Below are positions 1 through 12,799 of a DNA stretch of 64,000 nucleotides, piece after piece (within the stretch, counting starts at the first letter, position 1; each line of letters starts with the position of its first letter). Made by a program: the position numbers and the translations under genes. The stretch is from Chroicocephalus ridibundus (Eukaryota > Chordata > Aves > Charadriiformes > Laridae). The notes beneath the pieces were generated by a model. The model was not told the DNA's origin. It did no database searches and saw only the letters and a program-made list of their open reading frames with translations. Location: assembly GCF_963924245.1 (NCBI RefSeq), contig NC_086292.1, positions 18,663,933 to 18,727,932 of the forward strand, in the 5' to 3' direction.

Positions 1-3000
1 CTCCCGTGCCAAAAAAAGACAGGGAAAGGAAAAAACCATAAATACAAATTCAGTTGCTTTTCCCTAATTTGTAACTGTATTATTCAATCATGCACAGATT
101 TTGTCAACTGAAATGTATACTGTATGAGGTCTACAGGAGCCACTCTCAGAAAATTTCCTAGTTTTTTCACTCATGTATTTGCATTGGCATCAGATCTGGG
201 GGGATTCTGAGAGCATATAATATTGGTAAAATGATATTTCCATAGTCACTGGAAATCTGCATAATTTGCTTTTGTTAAATGACTACTTCAGCACATGGTG
301 TGCTGTAGGCAACTCATTGTTCACCTTTGATAATTAGCTTTTGTTTAACAATGTTGTTACGTGTTTTCGTTGAAGTTGTATCTGGGCAGAAGACCTTGGT
401 GTGATGTGAGGGGATGACCCTGTAGAATGCCCTTGCTTAACTAGAGCCCCAAAGTCAGGATGTTAATTGGCTACAGAGAGTAATGTATACAGATAAATGG
501 AAACAGTTTCCTCTGTTAACTGAAAAATTTATGTGGTAATTAAACTCAATTTAAAAGAATAAACATCAACAGTTTTAGTAAAACAATATCTTTGCAAAAG
601 ACTAAACACATTAAGAAATACCTAAAGGTCAATTTATGTAAGAATAATGTTTTATCTTCACCAGGTTGTTACCAGACAATTCGGGATACATTTTTCTTTT
701 CCAAAACAAAACTGATAGACTTAATAATCAGCTCTTGGAAGGTAAAGATGAAAAACAGCCAGACTAAATGAACACTGGAAAACGTGCATCTTTTCAGAAA
801 TCCAAGATTTCTGGAAACTTATAGAGGAACTAAGATACCAAAAATCAGAAAATCAAAGGTAATCAAAAAACCAGGCTGCTTTACTCTGTGGAAGTACATG
901 CTTCACTCCAGTGTTTCTTGTTTGAGAGCACTGACTTCCTTTTTACTTGCATAACAATGATTTTTGTGTCATCTTAATTTTAAGCTTTCCTAGCAAATTC
1001 CCGTTTCAAACCTAAGGAACTCATTAAAATATAGAAAATGCTGTCCTTATCTCACGGATTTTGGTCATTCAGTGTCACCATGATCTATTGCAGGTTGACT
1101 CACTGGATCCCAGTTTGCCTACAAAATACCTCTCTGTCTTTAATTGCAAATGCAGGAAATAGTAAATTGAACAAAATAATAAGCAAATATTTTTAAATTA
1201 AAATTTACTTTGGAACTTACGTGATAGCTGATTAGAGATTTGAAGTTAAGGTATGGATAAGCTATATTATCTTTTTTTTTTTTTTTTGGTAAGATACGAT
1301 CAATGGATAAACCATTGCACCATTAATTAATATCAATTAATTAATATCATTAATATCAAGAAGGTTCCATTAGCAGAGCACATGTTGCGTAGTAAGATCA
1401 TGCCCTTCAGCAGAAATCAGTATATCCATACAGAATATCAATTTAGAGTTTATAGGACTCTAAAACTGGAAGTCCTATATTTCACTTAAACGATACAAAA
1501 TGGTATCAGAATACAACTCTTAATTCACAAAAGTCAGTAGGGTAATCTACAGTAATAAAAGCCTTAAGTTAGGTTGTCTTTCAAAAAGACATCAAAATAA
1601 CACAGATAAATTTTATCTAGCTTATGTTGTACTCTATACACGCTATAGCCTGCAGCAGATCTGACTGATGTTATTTAGCTATGAAAAATGTAGCTACTTG
1701 ATTTGGCATAAAAGCTTATAACCTATGTTTTATCAAAGAATTTTAAACTATCTAATACAGCCTGTTACATAGATGCTATATTTAAGTATTTGAAAAGTCA
1801 CTTTTAACACTTTTTAAAAAAACCACGGATTTGACTAACTGCTGAAAGACTAGGAGAAAAATAGTCATTAATAACAGTATTCAAAATGTGTTCACATTAC
1901 AAACATATGGAATGTTATAAAATAAACCAGAACTTACTCACTTAACATATAAGTGAAAAGCTTATCTAAATGTCAGACAAACTGTTGCAGATGTCAAACC
2001 AACTTTCTGATTAAATTCAGAAAGTTTCACAGGAGGATTCTTGACTTTCTTTTTTTGTTTGACCTTTGAAATCATTTGGCCTCCTTTTTTTTTTCCTCCT
2101 TGTTCCTCACTTCCTCTTCATCTTTCTTTTTTGAGGGAAACAATGAAACAGAAAAAATACCTTCCCTGAGGACAGCAGATGAAGACTTGAAGCCCCTTAC
2201 GTTTCACTTGAGTCAAACTCTGGATGGAAGAGGATTATAAACTTGGTCAAGAGGGAAATGTTATGGAAGACTATCAAGCCTGTCCATGTAGCACATTAAA
2301 AGACTCTCTCCACTTGACTCTGCTAATCCTTCCAGCCATTGTTGGTTTCATGCATAATTTTCACACCATGACAGACTTTAATTTGAAATGTTAATATGAA
2401 TTTGAGAAATCAATACAAACTTTTAGTATCAAAATAGTTTTCTACAAAACATCAAAGAGTTTCTGTTGGATACTGTGTCAACTGCAATTTCCCTACCAAA
2501 TTGTAAGCAAATGTGATTGTCAGTACTTTGATTTAAATTATATCATCCTATCCTTTAGACAACTGTGAAAACTATTTTCTCACCTAGCAGCAGTGCACCA
2601 GTATCTGAAGCTAATACAAATTTGATTATACAGTTTAATTCTTAATTTGTCCTAATGTTTTACTATGTTTGCAAGAAAAGAAGAAAAAAAATTTCTATGA
2701 AACTAGCATCTTTCATTCAGTTTTCCCAGTATTCTTAAATCACAATACATGTAAATCGCAATCTCTTTTTTTTTTTACTGCTTAAAAAGTAATAACAAGT
2801 CCAAAGGGTAAATGTTTTGTAACAGCATATTTTATGTGTTTTGGAAGCAAGAAAATAAAAATTCATAACACTGGTAAGCTGATAAAATAGTGTCCAGCTT
2901 CCATTTGTTACTAGTAAATCTTCAAAAAGAAAAACATGAGAATTTTCAAAATGAATGCACATATCTATAAGGCCAGTGAGTAAGGACAGTTTTATAAGGA

Positions 3001-4859
3001 TAGTTTCTATATGCAATCCTTGCTCTGTGCCAGCCTTCAGAGCTGCAGCAGAGTCTCACCCATTGAAAATTCAAAAAAAAGAAAACATGATGTTTCATAA
3101 TCCGGACACATGAACTCATCAGTTTACTGATATAATTCTTTCTGTTTCCAACTAAAGTAAATGCTGGTAAAATTAAATGTGTCAGAGGAAGACACAGACT
3201 AGTTGAAACATACATCTTCAATTTAATGGAGTTGTCAATGCTTTCATGCTAGATAGTGGAAGGTCAACTAGTTTAACTTTTGCCTACATGCATAATAGAA
3301 ATAGATAGTGTTCTAGTTAGACCTAGCTAGTCCGAATTCCTAGAAAATCTTGTATCTAATTTTAGAATTCCTTATTGTCTAATACTGAAATTTTATGAGG
3401 TACAAAAGCATTATCTCTAATCATCGGGCCAGATACCCTTCAGAGGTGTTCCTTCTGAGATCATAAATCTATAAATTTTTGTTCTTACCTAAGAGTTTTT
3501 CTAGAGTGTGTCACTTACACCTAAGAAAATGTGATTTCGTTTTAAAGAGACATAGTGGTGAATACAGTGCCATCAAACTGCATACATAATTATTTTAGAA
3601 AGCAACTTTTGACAGAACTTATTATGAAGGTATTTATAAATCTTATACTTCGAATACAGTTACTAGTCATTTTGCATGAATAGGCCCAAAATATCTAAAA
3701 AAAAAAAAAAGTCATACAAAGATAAGTATGGTAAATATTAATTAATATGATTTCAGTTTAGTTTGCTTTCAATTACAGTCAAAATATATTTAAGATATTT
3801 CAGACTCCTTTTCTACTGTTATGACTGACTACAGTTCAGTAGTCATTCTGAACAGTCCCATTCAGCCTTTGAGTCCCACATAACTTCTTTTGACTACAAA
3901 AAAATTCCCTTTGCAGAGGATCGGATGTTGCAAGATGAGCAGAAATGGTTGAATACATTCAACTATTCATATCAGTAGAAAAACAAAAGCAGTAGGATAA
4001 AATACTCACAAATCCTTTCCGTTCCCTAGAATGCAACTTTCATACAGAACTCAAAAACGCCATAGCAAAAACTTGTAAGCTATTCCATTCATTACTTAAT
4101 AAATAATTACAGTGTTATCGTAATTACTACTCAGACTGTGGTAGGTATATAGCTCCTATCCCATAAACTAGGTAGCTTTTAAAACCAAAATGAGAGAAAA
4201 GCTGAAAATCCTGCTGAAGGAATACATAGCACTTAACCATTATCTTACCAGAGGATATAATTTTATTTTAATCCAAAAAAATTGTAAAAATGAAAAAAAA
4301 AAGCTAACATTGTCAGAAAGTCTTACCTAACCAGCTATGATTCTGCACGTGTCTGTGACAATTTTAGAAGAGTATATGGTTTCACAGATAAAAAGAAAAT
4401 ACAAATGGAAGGTACAGGCAGTTTGTACTAATTCAAGCATTCTTCAGACTCTGTTTATCTGTCACAGGCAATATTAAGACTATTCTTCTAAAACATCTTT
4501 GTTTATAAGCACCAGATTTATTGCTTCTATTTCCTATCTGTTCCCAAATTTTAAGAAGTATTTCTTATGGGGCAGTTCTTTGTAGCTGCTGATGACACAG
4601 ACACAGTGTGAGAGAATGTTATTAAAACAAAGATTCCTGTATTCCCCATTCCCACACTCAACATGAGTACAACGACCATGTTTTTTTCTTGTACAACAGT
4701 CAAAATCATACCTTACATGTGTAAATCATACTTGAAAAAACAGCTAGCTAGATAGAAAAGCTTGTGTTCTGTGTAGGGGAGTGGCTGGAACACAGCTTCA
4801 TCCTGCCGCAGGTGATGGGCCAGGGGAAAGCTTGTGGGAGAAGATAAGGGATCAGCACA
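1..4859. other. AT-rich non-coding stretch, no gene seen
   Basis: No exon, RNA gene or recognisable transposon was found. The stretch is AT-rich with many short homopolymer runs (T-run near 1271, A-runs near 3700 and 4296). Open frames are all under 100 codons and have no recognisable protein signature. It reads as intergenic or intronic vertebrate DNA. A diverged repeat could be missed by eye. Confidence 0.7.
1322..1359. repeat. Short AT-rich tandem repeat (ATTAATATCA-like units)
   Basis: About three imperfect copies of an ATTAATTAATATCA-type unit follow one another, with the last copy shortened to ATTAATATCA. This is a simple minisatellite-like expansion with no sign of function. Confidence 0.75.
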
Positions 4860-5722
4860 GGTGATCCTGTGGTGGGCATCTGCTACAGACTAGCTGATCA
4901 AAGAGATGATGTAGACGAAGCTGTCTTTAGAAGTTGACGAGCTTCACTTTTGTCCCTAGAAGGGCTATGGATCAAATCCTTCTGGAAGCCTTTCCAAAGC
5001 CAGGTTATGCCTGACAACTTCATTGCTTGCCGTAAAAAGATGATAGGCTCTGTAGGCAAGGGGAGATCAGTCGATGTTAATATAATTTGCAATTTTAGCA
5101 TGGTCTTTGACACTGCTACTCACAGTATTTTTATAGCCAGATTGATAAGATTCAAACAGGGTAAGTGGATGGTAAGTTGGATGGAAAATTCATGCAACTG
5201 CTGGTTTGCAATTTGGAGTCTGAAGTCCAGCTAGTGGCTGGTAACTAGAGTCATTCCTCAGGTATCAAACACTGTGGTCAGTAGAGGTAAATGTGTTGAT
5301 TAATGATCTGGAACAGGGGACAGAGTGCACACTAAAGAAAATTTGCACCATACCAAACCAGGGGGAGCAGCTGATATGCTGGAAGGCTGAGTTGCTGCTC
5401 AGAGTAATCTTGACAGGCTGACAAAAATCCCAGGAAGTTCAAGAAAGGGAAACGCAAGTTCAGCATCTGGAACAGAATAACCCCACACAGCAGCACTGGT
5501 TGGGACCAACAGGACAGAAAGCAACTTTGCAGAAAAAAGCCCTGGAGGTCCTGGTGAACAAGTCATATGTGAGACAGCAACCTGTCTTTGTGGCAGAGAC
5601 AACTGAACACATCCTGGCTGTCTTAGCAAAAGTGCAGCCACCAGGTTGGTGGACATGATTATTGCCTCTTATTTGGTAGCTCTGTGTGTGTCCACTTTTG
5701 GGGTCCTCAGCAGAAGACAGAT
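4860..5722 (+). mobile_element. Decayed CR1 non-LTR retrotransposon, ORF2 (EN end/RT) fragment
   Basis: CR1 ORF2 encodes an endonuclease plus reverse transcriptase that copies CR1 RNA into the genome. The start (about 4870-4920) resembles the CR1 stretch after the endonuclease ('CTGCTACAGAC...CTGATCA'). A frame open from 4950 to 5234 then carries a worn RT motif, FSMVFDTATHSI (F53-D54 near 5106-5111), where active CR1 has DFSKAFDTVSHSIL. Further on are the equivalents of 'GVPQGS' (about 5255), 'INDL...GTEC' (about 5302-5330), the connection region (about 5440-5560) and 'FWGPQ' (about 5695-5715). The RT active-site FADD is destroyed: the matching bases near 5341-5356 read TTTGCACCATAC. Several frameshifts and stops make it a dead copy. 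A short ATTAGATTAGATTCTATA stretch just after 5722 might be remains of the 3' tail. Bounds are approximate (about 40 bp) because they rest on remembered family sequence. Confidence 0.85.
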
Positions 5723-6588
5723 TAGATTAGATTCTATAACTGCAGGAACAAACTTATACCTTTCAGTTTAAAAGCACACTATAACTTCAAAAAAAGCATA
5801 CTGTTTTATCTGTGGTGTTTTAAGAACATTACTGTGTTTTATGTACAGTCTGACTACATTCTTGATTTCATCAGAGTATCTGAATTTTTAACAATCAGGC
5901 CTGTGGCACAGATTTTTATATTGGATAGCTGCAAAGGTTATAAATTGTGATCGTTAACATTTGCGGGGATTGATGTTAAAAAACATTTGGCAGACTGCTT
6001 TCATTGCACTAGTAGGAAAGGAATTATGTATGAGGAGGAAAGGACATACAGATGCCTGAAAATAAGTGAAGGGAGCACAAAAAGGAATGGAGAAAATGAC
6101 ACTTAATGAGACAGTCTTCATAAACAGCTAGTAAATGAAAAAAAAAAAAAAAGACAAATTAACGAGGAAACCCCCCCACAAATCGGGGTCAAGCAGAGCC
6201 AAAAGACAAAACAAGATGCTACTATTTAGAGGTATATCATAAAAGATTTTTTTCTATAACTCAAGGAAGTTTAAAAGCTAGCAGAATAGAAGCATTTCAG
6301 AAAGATGAGCTTGGGACTATTGTCAGCAGTGTGATTTAGAGCTTCATGTCCATACAGTAACCAGCATGTTTTACATAATAGAGTTCAGCATCTACTCCCA
6401 TTATAGTTAAAGTCAGTCTTCCATAAATGCATTCAAATTACTATCTGAGTTATCCACATATTTTCTTAAGCTATTTACACTAAATAAGTGCACTTCTGAT
6501 GCAAAAAACCTTGGTACAAAAGGGAAAGTTTTAGATTTATTAGCTTTGGATGAACAGGCAAGAGTTCTGACGCACTCTCTAGAGAGGG
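5723..6588. other. AT-rich spacer between two retroelement remnants
   Basis: No gene was recognised. It contains an A-run near 6138-6152 and a C7 run near 6171. It may include unrecognisable retroelement sequence, as it lies between a CR1 ORF2 piece and an esterase-like ORF piece. Confidence 0.6.
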
Positions 6589-7008
6589 GTGGCTCCTGTC
6601 AGGGATGTCACCAAGAGACTATCAAGCCTCATGCAGCCCACTGACTATTATCCACTGCTATTATTTCACGTGGGCACCAGTGATACCACCAGGAACAGTC
6701 TGAGGAGTATCAAGAAAGATTACAAAGCCCTGGGACCAGTAGTAGGGGAATCTGGAGCACAGGTGTCACAACATCAATCCTCCTGGTCAAAGGGAAGGGG
6801 TTTGAAAGGGCCAGTCAAATCTGGCAAATCAACAAATGGCTACCGGACTGGTGCCACAGCCAAGGGTTTGGCTACTTTGACCGTTGGACTCGCCTTGAGA
6901 AACCAGGTCTACCTGGGGGCTGATGGGGTCCATCTGTCAGAGAAGGGGAAGTGCATCTTTGGTCGGAGGCTTGCCAAGCTCATGTTAAATTGTGAGGAAA
7001 AAAAATGA
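6589..7008 (+). pseudogene. Decayed SGNH/esterase-like retroelement ORF (CR1 ORF1-type)
   Basis: The 139-codon open frame begins at a GTG, not an ATG, so its start is arbitrary. Residues 5-32 read through RDVTKRL and DYYPLLLFHVGTSD. Residues 112-121 read DGVHLSEKGK. These look like SGNH-hydrolase block III (usually GxND, here GTSD with the Asn lost) and block V (DxxH, intact as D112/H115). Block I with the catalytic Ser is missing upstream. Esterase domains of this kind are known in ORF1 of CR1-like retrotransposons, and related ORFs are abundant in bird and reptile genomes. The middle of the open frame (about residues 60-108) does not look like the family. The expected segment, including a WCHSQGFGY stretch, lies in another frame between about 6766 and 6918. 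The copy therefore carries two frame changes that cancel out. It is a dead fragment, not a host gene. Family assignment to CR1 rather than another retroelement is inferred. Confidence 0.7.
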
Positions 7009-7246
7009 GACAAAGTACTGTTAAGACAATAGATCAGGGGATGACACTCTGGCCTTACTATGGAGGAAGTCAGTACTGTACTAAAAAGAAACCAAAGACG
7101 AAAAGACAGAATTTTCCTTAGAAGACTTTCACCGTTTTATAAAAGAAAGTTGAAATGATCATTGTGCGCAGCATTAAGAGGTCCATCTGGGAAAAGAGAT
7201 CCCATTTAGCAGAGAGGCTGAAGAAAAAAGAAAGAGGAGATTGGGT

Positions 7247-7313
7247 GTGAAATCCAACCCCCTTTGAAGTCAATGGGAATTTTGCCATCGATTTCACTGG
7301 GTCAGGATTTCAC
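7247..7313. mobile_element. Short palindromic (MITE-like) element core
   Basis: The left arm GTGAAATCC (7247-7255) pairs exactly with GGATTTCAC (7305-7313). Inside, TTGAAGTCAATGGG (about 7264-7277) pairs imperfectly with CATCGATTTCACTGGG (about 7286-7301), giving a hairpin of about 67 bp. The arrangement (...TGAAATCC...TTGAAGTCAATGGGA-TTTTGCCAT-GA-TTCA-TGGG...GGATTTCA) matches a palindromic repeat I recall as common in turtles, crocodilians and birds. I cannot name its family with certainty. Confidence 0.6.
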
Positions 7314-10300
7314 GTGAAGTGGATGCAGGCTGTGCTTTGTGATATCCATATTGAATTGAGGTTTCTGATTTCCAAAGCTGTATTAAAGTCACCCCCACAT
7401 AAAACTAATGTAGCAGAGTACAGAACAAAGTCTGTTATTTTGAGAGAAAATGAAAAGATTACAGTTAGAACCTTATTGTTAATATAACTAAGCATAGACA
7501 GAAGAATATACATTTCAGCATTTACCTTCTATAATCTATTTTGTTTTTTCTCTTTTAGTTTTCCTCCCTGAACTCTTATGCCTCCCTGCTTCACTCCTTG
7601 TACTCACTTCAATGCTTAACTGCAAATTCCAGTGGGGAAAGTAAGCTGACAAAACCATACTCTCATTTTTGTACAGCCTAGCCCCTTAAGCTGCACTGTT
7701 CAAGTTTTGGGTAAAGTTTGTTATATACAGATTTTTATATATATTTTTTCAGTAAGAAAAAAAGTCTCAGATGCTTATTTTCATATTAATAAAACAAATT
7801 CAGACATACCAGTAACGAATAACAAAATGTGAACTTTGAGTGAGATGGCATTTGATGTCAAAAACTAACATTTAAGTGCTATTTTCTACTACTGAGAAAA
7901 AGCAATAATAAAGATAGGCTATTAATAATATTATAAACAATACTTTTTACAAAGGGGAAAACAAATCCCTAACAGGATCTTTCTCACAAAGTGCATTCAA
8001 AACTTACAATAACCCTTGTGCTTGTCCAAAAGTGCACATATCATGACAGCCAATAACTTTCATAGAAACGATATCCAACTAAAACTCAGACAAAAAGAAA
8101 GAAAAATAAAATTTTATGTTCTATACAAAAGTTTGCCTTCTTTCTAATTAAAATTACTTCTGGAACCTAATGTTAAAAATGTGTGTTCATTCCACACACG
8201 TATTTAATGGAATCAGTGGTGCTATTTAATCAGATGCTGGAGATTTAAGTTGGAAATAATGAATATCAGGTTAGGAAAGTATTCAAATATTCTTTACCTG
8301 CTTCTTTCCTACAGTTTGTTAAATGTATTTTTAATGCAAATATATCAGTGTGCTTTTTTCTCTCTGCTGTCCTTGATGAAGACAATGCCATATGGGTGAA
8401 ATGTTGGCCTCTCCTGCTTCTTCCCTGCTGTGCCAAGAGAACAATTAAGTTGGAACTATCATAACGTGAATGATATCTACCTAAAGCTGGCAGATCTGTG
8501 TCTAACATAACTTGTTTTAATTTATAAGTATTCTTGCTTACAGAACGCAGCAGTTCAGAAAACTATTGTTGTACAGACAGCTGAAAAAATAGAAGTTGAA
8601 TATTTATGAGGCTCAATAGAAATATTCCTTCTAAACAACTTCTTGTCTGCAGAGGAAGACTGGATTCCTGACTTAAACAAGGCATCATTTTGCTTTTAGT
8701 GTCAACAGTGTCAAACACCTGATTGAGTCAATTGTTAGTTACTAATAACTATAAGGATCAGACCTAGCAGGTCTTTTTTCTGTAAAGTAAATATTTTCTT
8801 TTAAAAATCGAACTGCTAAAAAGATTTTTCCAAAGGCAAACTAGTTACTGAACTTTAACTGAAAGGTGATAAAAATAGGTCTTAATTTTCATTTTTGTCT
8901 TCTGAGTGTATCCAGTTATAGAGTATTGTTATTCAATACTAAAATATGAAGCTGTATAATAGTTAGAAAATAAAACACACAGGAAATTCTTTGACCAGGT
9001 TTCCAAGATTTTGCAGTCCCTCACTGCCAAACCAGGTCTTCTTCATTTTCCTTACGTTGAGACTTAAGGCAAGCTCTTTTCTAAGGAAAATAATCAGCAG
9101 CAAACCAACAAACTCACACATACCTCTGTGCGCCTCACATTATACACAAATCATTCTGGAAAAAAATTAATTTTCCAAGGAACAGGTATTTTAAAATGTA
9201 TTTAAACTCCAAACTTTTACCTGATTACATAACTGTATAGCTACAATTATCTCTATATCTATCTATAGATCTATGGCCCTTGAAGACTCCTATTTCTCAG
9301 TTATCATTTAAATTCCAGATCCTGAGAGAGGCTAACTAGCTTTGACTTATGCCTATAGAATATTACATCTTATTGAAAATAAAGGGAAATCAGGCTAGTT
9401 TAGGGGACTGAAAAATTTCAAAAAGTTTCACTTGTTTTAGACAAATCTATAAGGTCTTGCCTTGCTGAACAAGAAATACATCTCTTTGAACATCAAATGT
9501 ATTAACTGTAAGGAAAAAGGCACATGATGGTGTATAAACGAACTGTCACATACACTGAAATAGAACTAATTACTAACACAATGTCCTGAAATAATTAGAC
9601 ATTGTTTTTTGTTTCTTTTACTAGATGAGATTTATTTTTTTATTAAATATAGTCCATTTCCTCTGACAAAAAAAGATGAATGTTCTAAAGTTTATCTATT
9701 TTTCTTTTCAAAGCTGTTTTCTTTCAAGTGTCCTTGTGAAAAAGATGGCTGTCTTTTAATGTTTCCACAGGCATTTGTCACTCATTGGGCCCTTAACCAT
9801 GTTCAGCTTAATGCTGCAAACCATAATCCAATCCTTTCCAAAAATCACAACAACAGTAATGCAATGGCAACTAAGGCAACAGTCACTTTCTACTGAAGGT
9901 TACACTGAACTGTATAGTCTGAAGTATATTTCAGATATCCTTTTAAGACCAGAAACACGTATAGTAGCCTGTATAATTGTTTTTCAAGTCACTGAAGACA
10001 TTTACAAACTAAAAGTTATTTTGCCTCAATCTATTAATTTTAGGGTTCAGATTGTTATTATGAATTAAACAAGTAAATTCTTTGCAAACACTTGTTTGCA
10101 TCAAATCAACAAAAAAAAATAGTAACTTTTGATCATGTGCTTTGAGTTTTCTCTCAAAACTTCTGTATTTAGAATACACTATAGCATATAATAGGTTCTC
10201 AACTTCTGTCCAGTGAGGCAGCCTTGGTTTTGAATGATAATTATACACATGTAATAAGAAAAGCATAATTATGTATCTATACTGAGAACTACAGTCAACC

Positions 10301-12390
10301 CTGATGATCACCCTTGCTTTGTTCAAATCATAGGAGTCACAGTTCTTCATAGGCATCTTCTTGTGATGTTTCTCATATTATACATTTTAGTCCTCTGTCT
10401 TAACTCTGCAGTCTTGGATTGTTTCTAAAGGCTGACAATAGACCTGGGACAGAGAAGTGGTAATGGAAAGAAGAAGAAATGGTGGTGCTATGTTCAGGAC
10501 TTCTAACGAGCAATTTGGCTCCTACTGTCTTAAGGAAATGGGCCTGCACAGAAGTCTCCAAGCACGTTCTTACTTTCACCAGAGCTGCAGGACTCAAGTT
10601 AAATTGTTGCTGGGAAATCAAGCTAAAATTTGTTGGCATTCTGGGCTCCAGAATTACTTTAAGCATCAGTTTAAATACACAATAAAGTTTATTTATTGAC
10701 TGAGCAATTGTTATTTACAAATATATTAGTGATAGCAACGACTGGAGGGGGTGGGGGTGTGGAAGTTGTTAAAGCTGCTGTTAATGTTGTCACATCAACA
10801 TTAAAGCAAAGAAGAAATTTAGACTACAAACAAGAAACTGGTTTATAACTCCCAGAAGGATAAGATTCTGAGGCAGCCTTCTCATGGGGTAAGGGAAGGG
10901 GGAGTGGAGGAAAACACAACAAAGAAAAGAATACATTCATTTTAAAATGAAGCTTGATAAATTTAAAGAACCAGCCTTGGCAGAGGAAGGCCTTTCTAAG
11001 CCTGTATTCCCAATAAGATTAAAGGGATTGTTGATATCATTTCAAGCCTAGTGAGGTGCTGTCCAGTGAGACTTTAAAGGGAGGTGCACACTTTAGAAAA
11101 GGCACGTGATTGTTGGGAGGACTCTGCAAATGTCTCTATCGTCTATATATGAGTTAACAAGAAAACTTTGCAGTTTGGTTGAAAATGAAACCACCCCCAG
11201 GTTGTACTGGAAATTCAATGAAAAAACACAAGAGCGCTCTTTCTCCACAGTAAAGGCTGTTAGCATACAGACTGGAAAGAAAAATGAGTATCGTGAAGGT
11301 AATTCCTGTACCAATGCATCAGGTGGTTTGGTTGCTTGCTTTATTTTATATTTTGTACTACTCTAGCTCTAAGCCTTAAGCCTTTCTATAAACGCTGCTC
11401 CTCTTAAAGAGCAAGGCGTGAATGATGTAGCATTTGTGTTTTAACAGCATTGCTGTGTTTTTAACCATTCCAGAGCCTTTTGCGTAATATTCGACTACTA
11501 GTGCAGTCTGCTCACTCTGCCTCAAATATGTCAAAAACGCATTCTCTAGAGAAATTTAATAAAACTGACTTCTGTTATTGCAGTGAATGACTAAGGCAAA
11601 TAATATAAAAAAGACTGGTAGGCTAACTTCTGAACAAATACAAAAGGACAATAATGGACAAATTAATGTAATCACAAAATAATTCTTCACTAGAAAAAAT
11701 GATGAAGATTTCTCTGATTACAAAACACTGAAGGCCACAGATAATTGTTACAAATTATCATTTGCCTTATTTTCAACATAAGAGAAAAAAGAATCGTTAA
11801 AATTAAACATGTGGCTGGTGTTTTTCATGTAGAGGAAGAGCAGGCTGTGGGTTTCATAGCACCAAGAAGAAACGCACACTGCTTACACACAGAACAGGAT
11901 GGTTGTGCAGTATCGTCCTCTTCACCACATACCTGACACTGGGTCCTTGGGATCAAAGCAGATCCCAAACACCATGGGCTTGGACATCAGACAGGCCTGT
12001 TCGGCTTGCAGGGATAGCTGTTTTATGCAGCAGGTTACCATAGCAACTTGCCCCAATTTACATAGTGAATAGCTGCATAAGTTAATGTGACTCAATATAA
12101 GCATTCACTCCCAGTTGAAGATTTCAGCTTGTTAGTGTAAGACAAACAGAACTTCCATGTAGAAGTCAGAAGCTGAAATGCCTAGGAATAGCCATTTAAA
12201 TGACTCAAGCCCATCTTCCTTACACAAAGGTTCTCTCTCTGCAGTTATACCTTACGCATGCTCCCTGCTCACAATAGTCAATTGCTAACTCGAAACATAG
12301 CCTGCACTAAAGGAAATAAAACTTTCTTAAGTAAACTTAACCTGCAGAATTAAATACAAACTTAACCAGCATTTTCCTCCCACGCTGTGT
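7314..12390. other. AT-rich non-coding stretch, no gene seen
   Basis: No exon or recognisable repeat was identified. Open frames at 9609-10068 and 10009-10356 are short, overlap each other on both strands and look like chance openings. A short TCTATATCTATCTATAGATC run is at about 9251-9270. The 10740-10760 segment is a short G-rich stretch. Confidence 0.65.
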
Positions 12391-12450
12391 TCAAAAAAAC
12401 CCAACCAAACAACAAAACCAACCAAAAAACAACCCAAAACTCCCAACAAT
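12391..12450. repeat. A/C-rich low-complexity tract
   Basis: An almost pure A+C tract (CCAACCAAACAACAAAACC-like) of about 60 bp. Similar tracts, or their T/G complements, recur at about 14565, 26140, 29505, 31830, 33780 and 43170. Confidence 0.8.
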
Positions 12451-12799
12451 TTCTTGCACGGAGTTTAAGATCAAACGTCAGTTTCCTGTGCAGGAGCTTT
12501 GACCCTGCTTCTATCCTTATTTACTTAATTTAGCCTGACAATGCAACTTCAGAGTCTTACTTCTAAAAGCATTTTAAACATTTTGCTGGACTAAGGGCAA
12601 GACACTGAAACTCAGCAACTCCCCAGATTTTTTATTTGCATTATGCCTAGTCTTAATCAAGAGCCACTACTGACTAACATGCATTAATCCCACTTACATA
12701 CTTTGGTAATCTTACATGTACCCACACACACATTTCTAAAAGCAAATTTCAATGTACGAAGGAGCCACTCAAGTAGGGCTAATCAGTTTCGCAAATACA

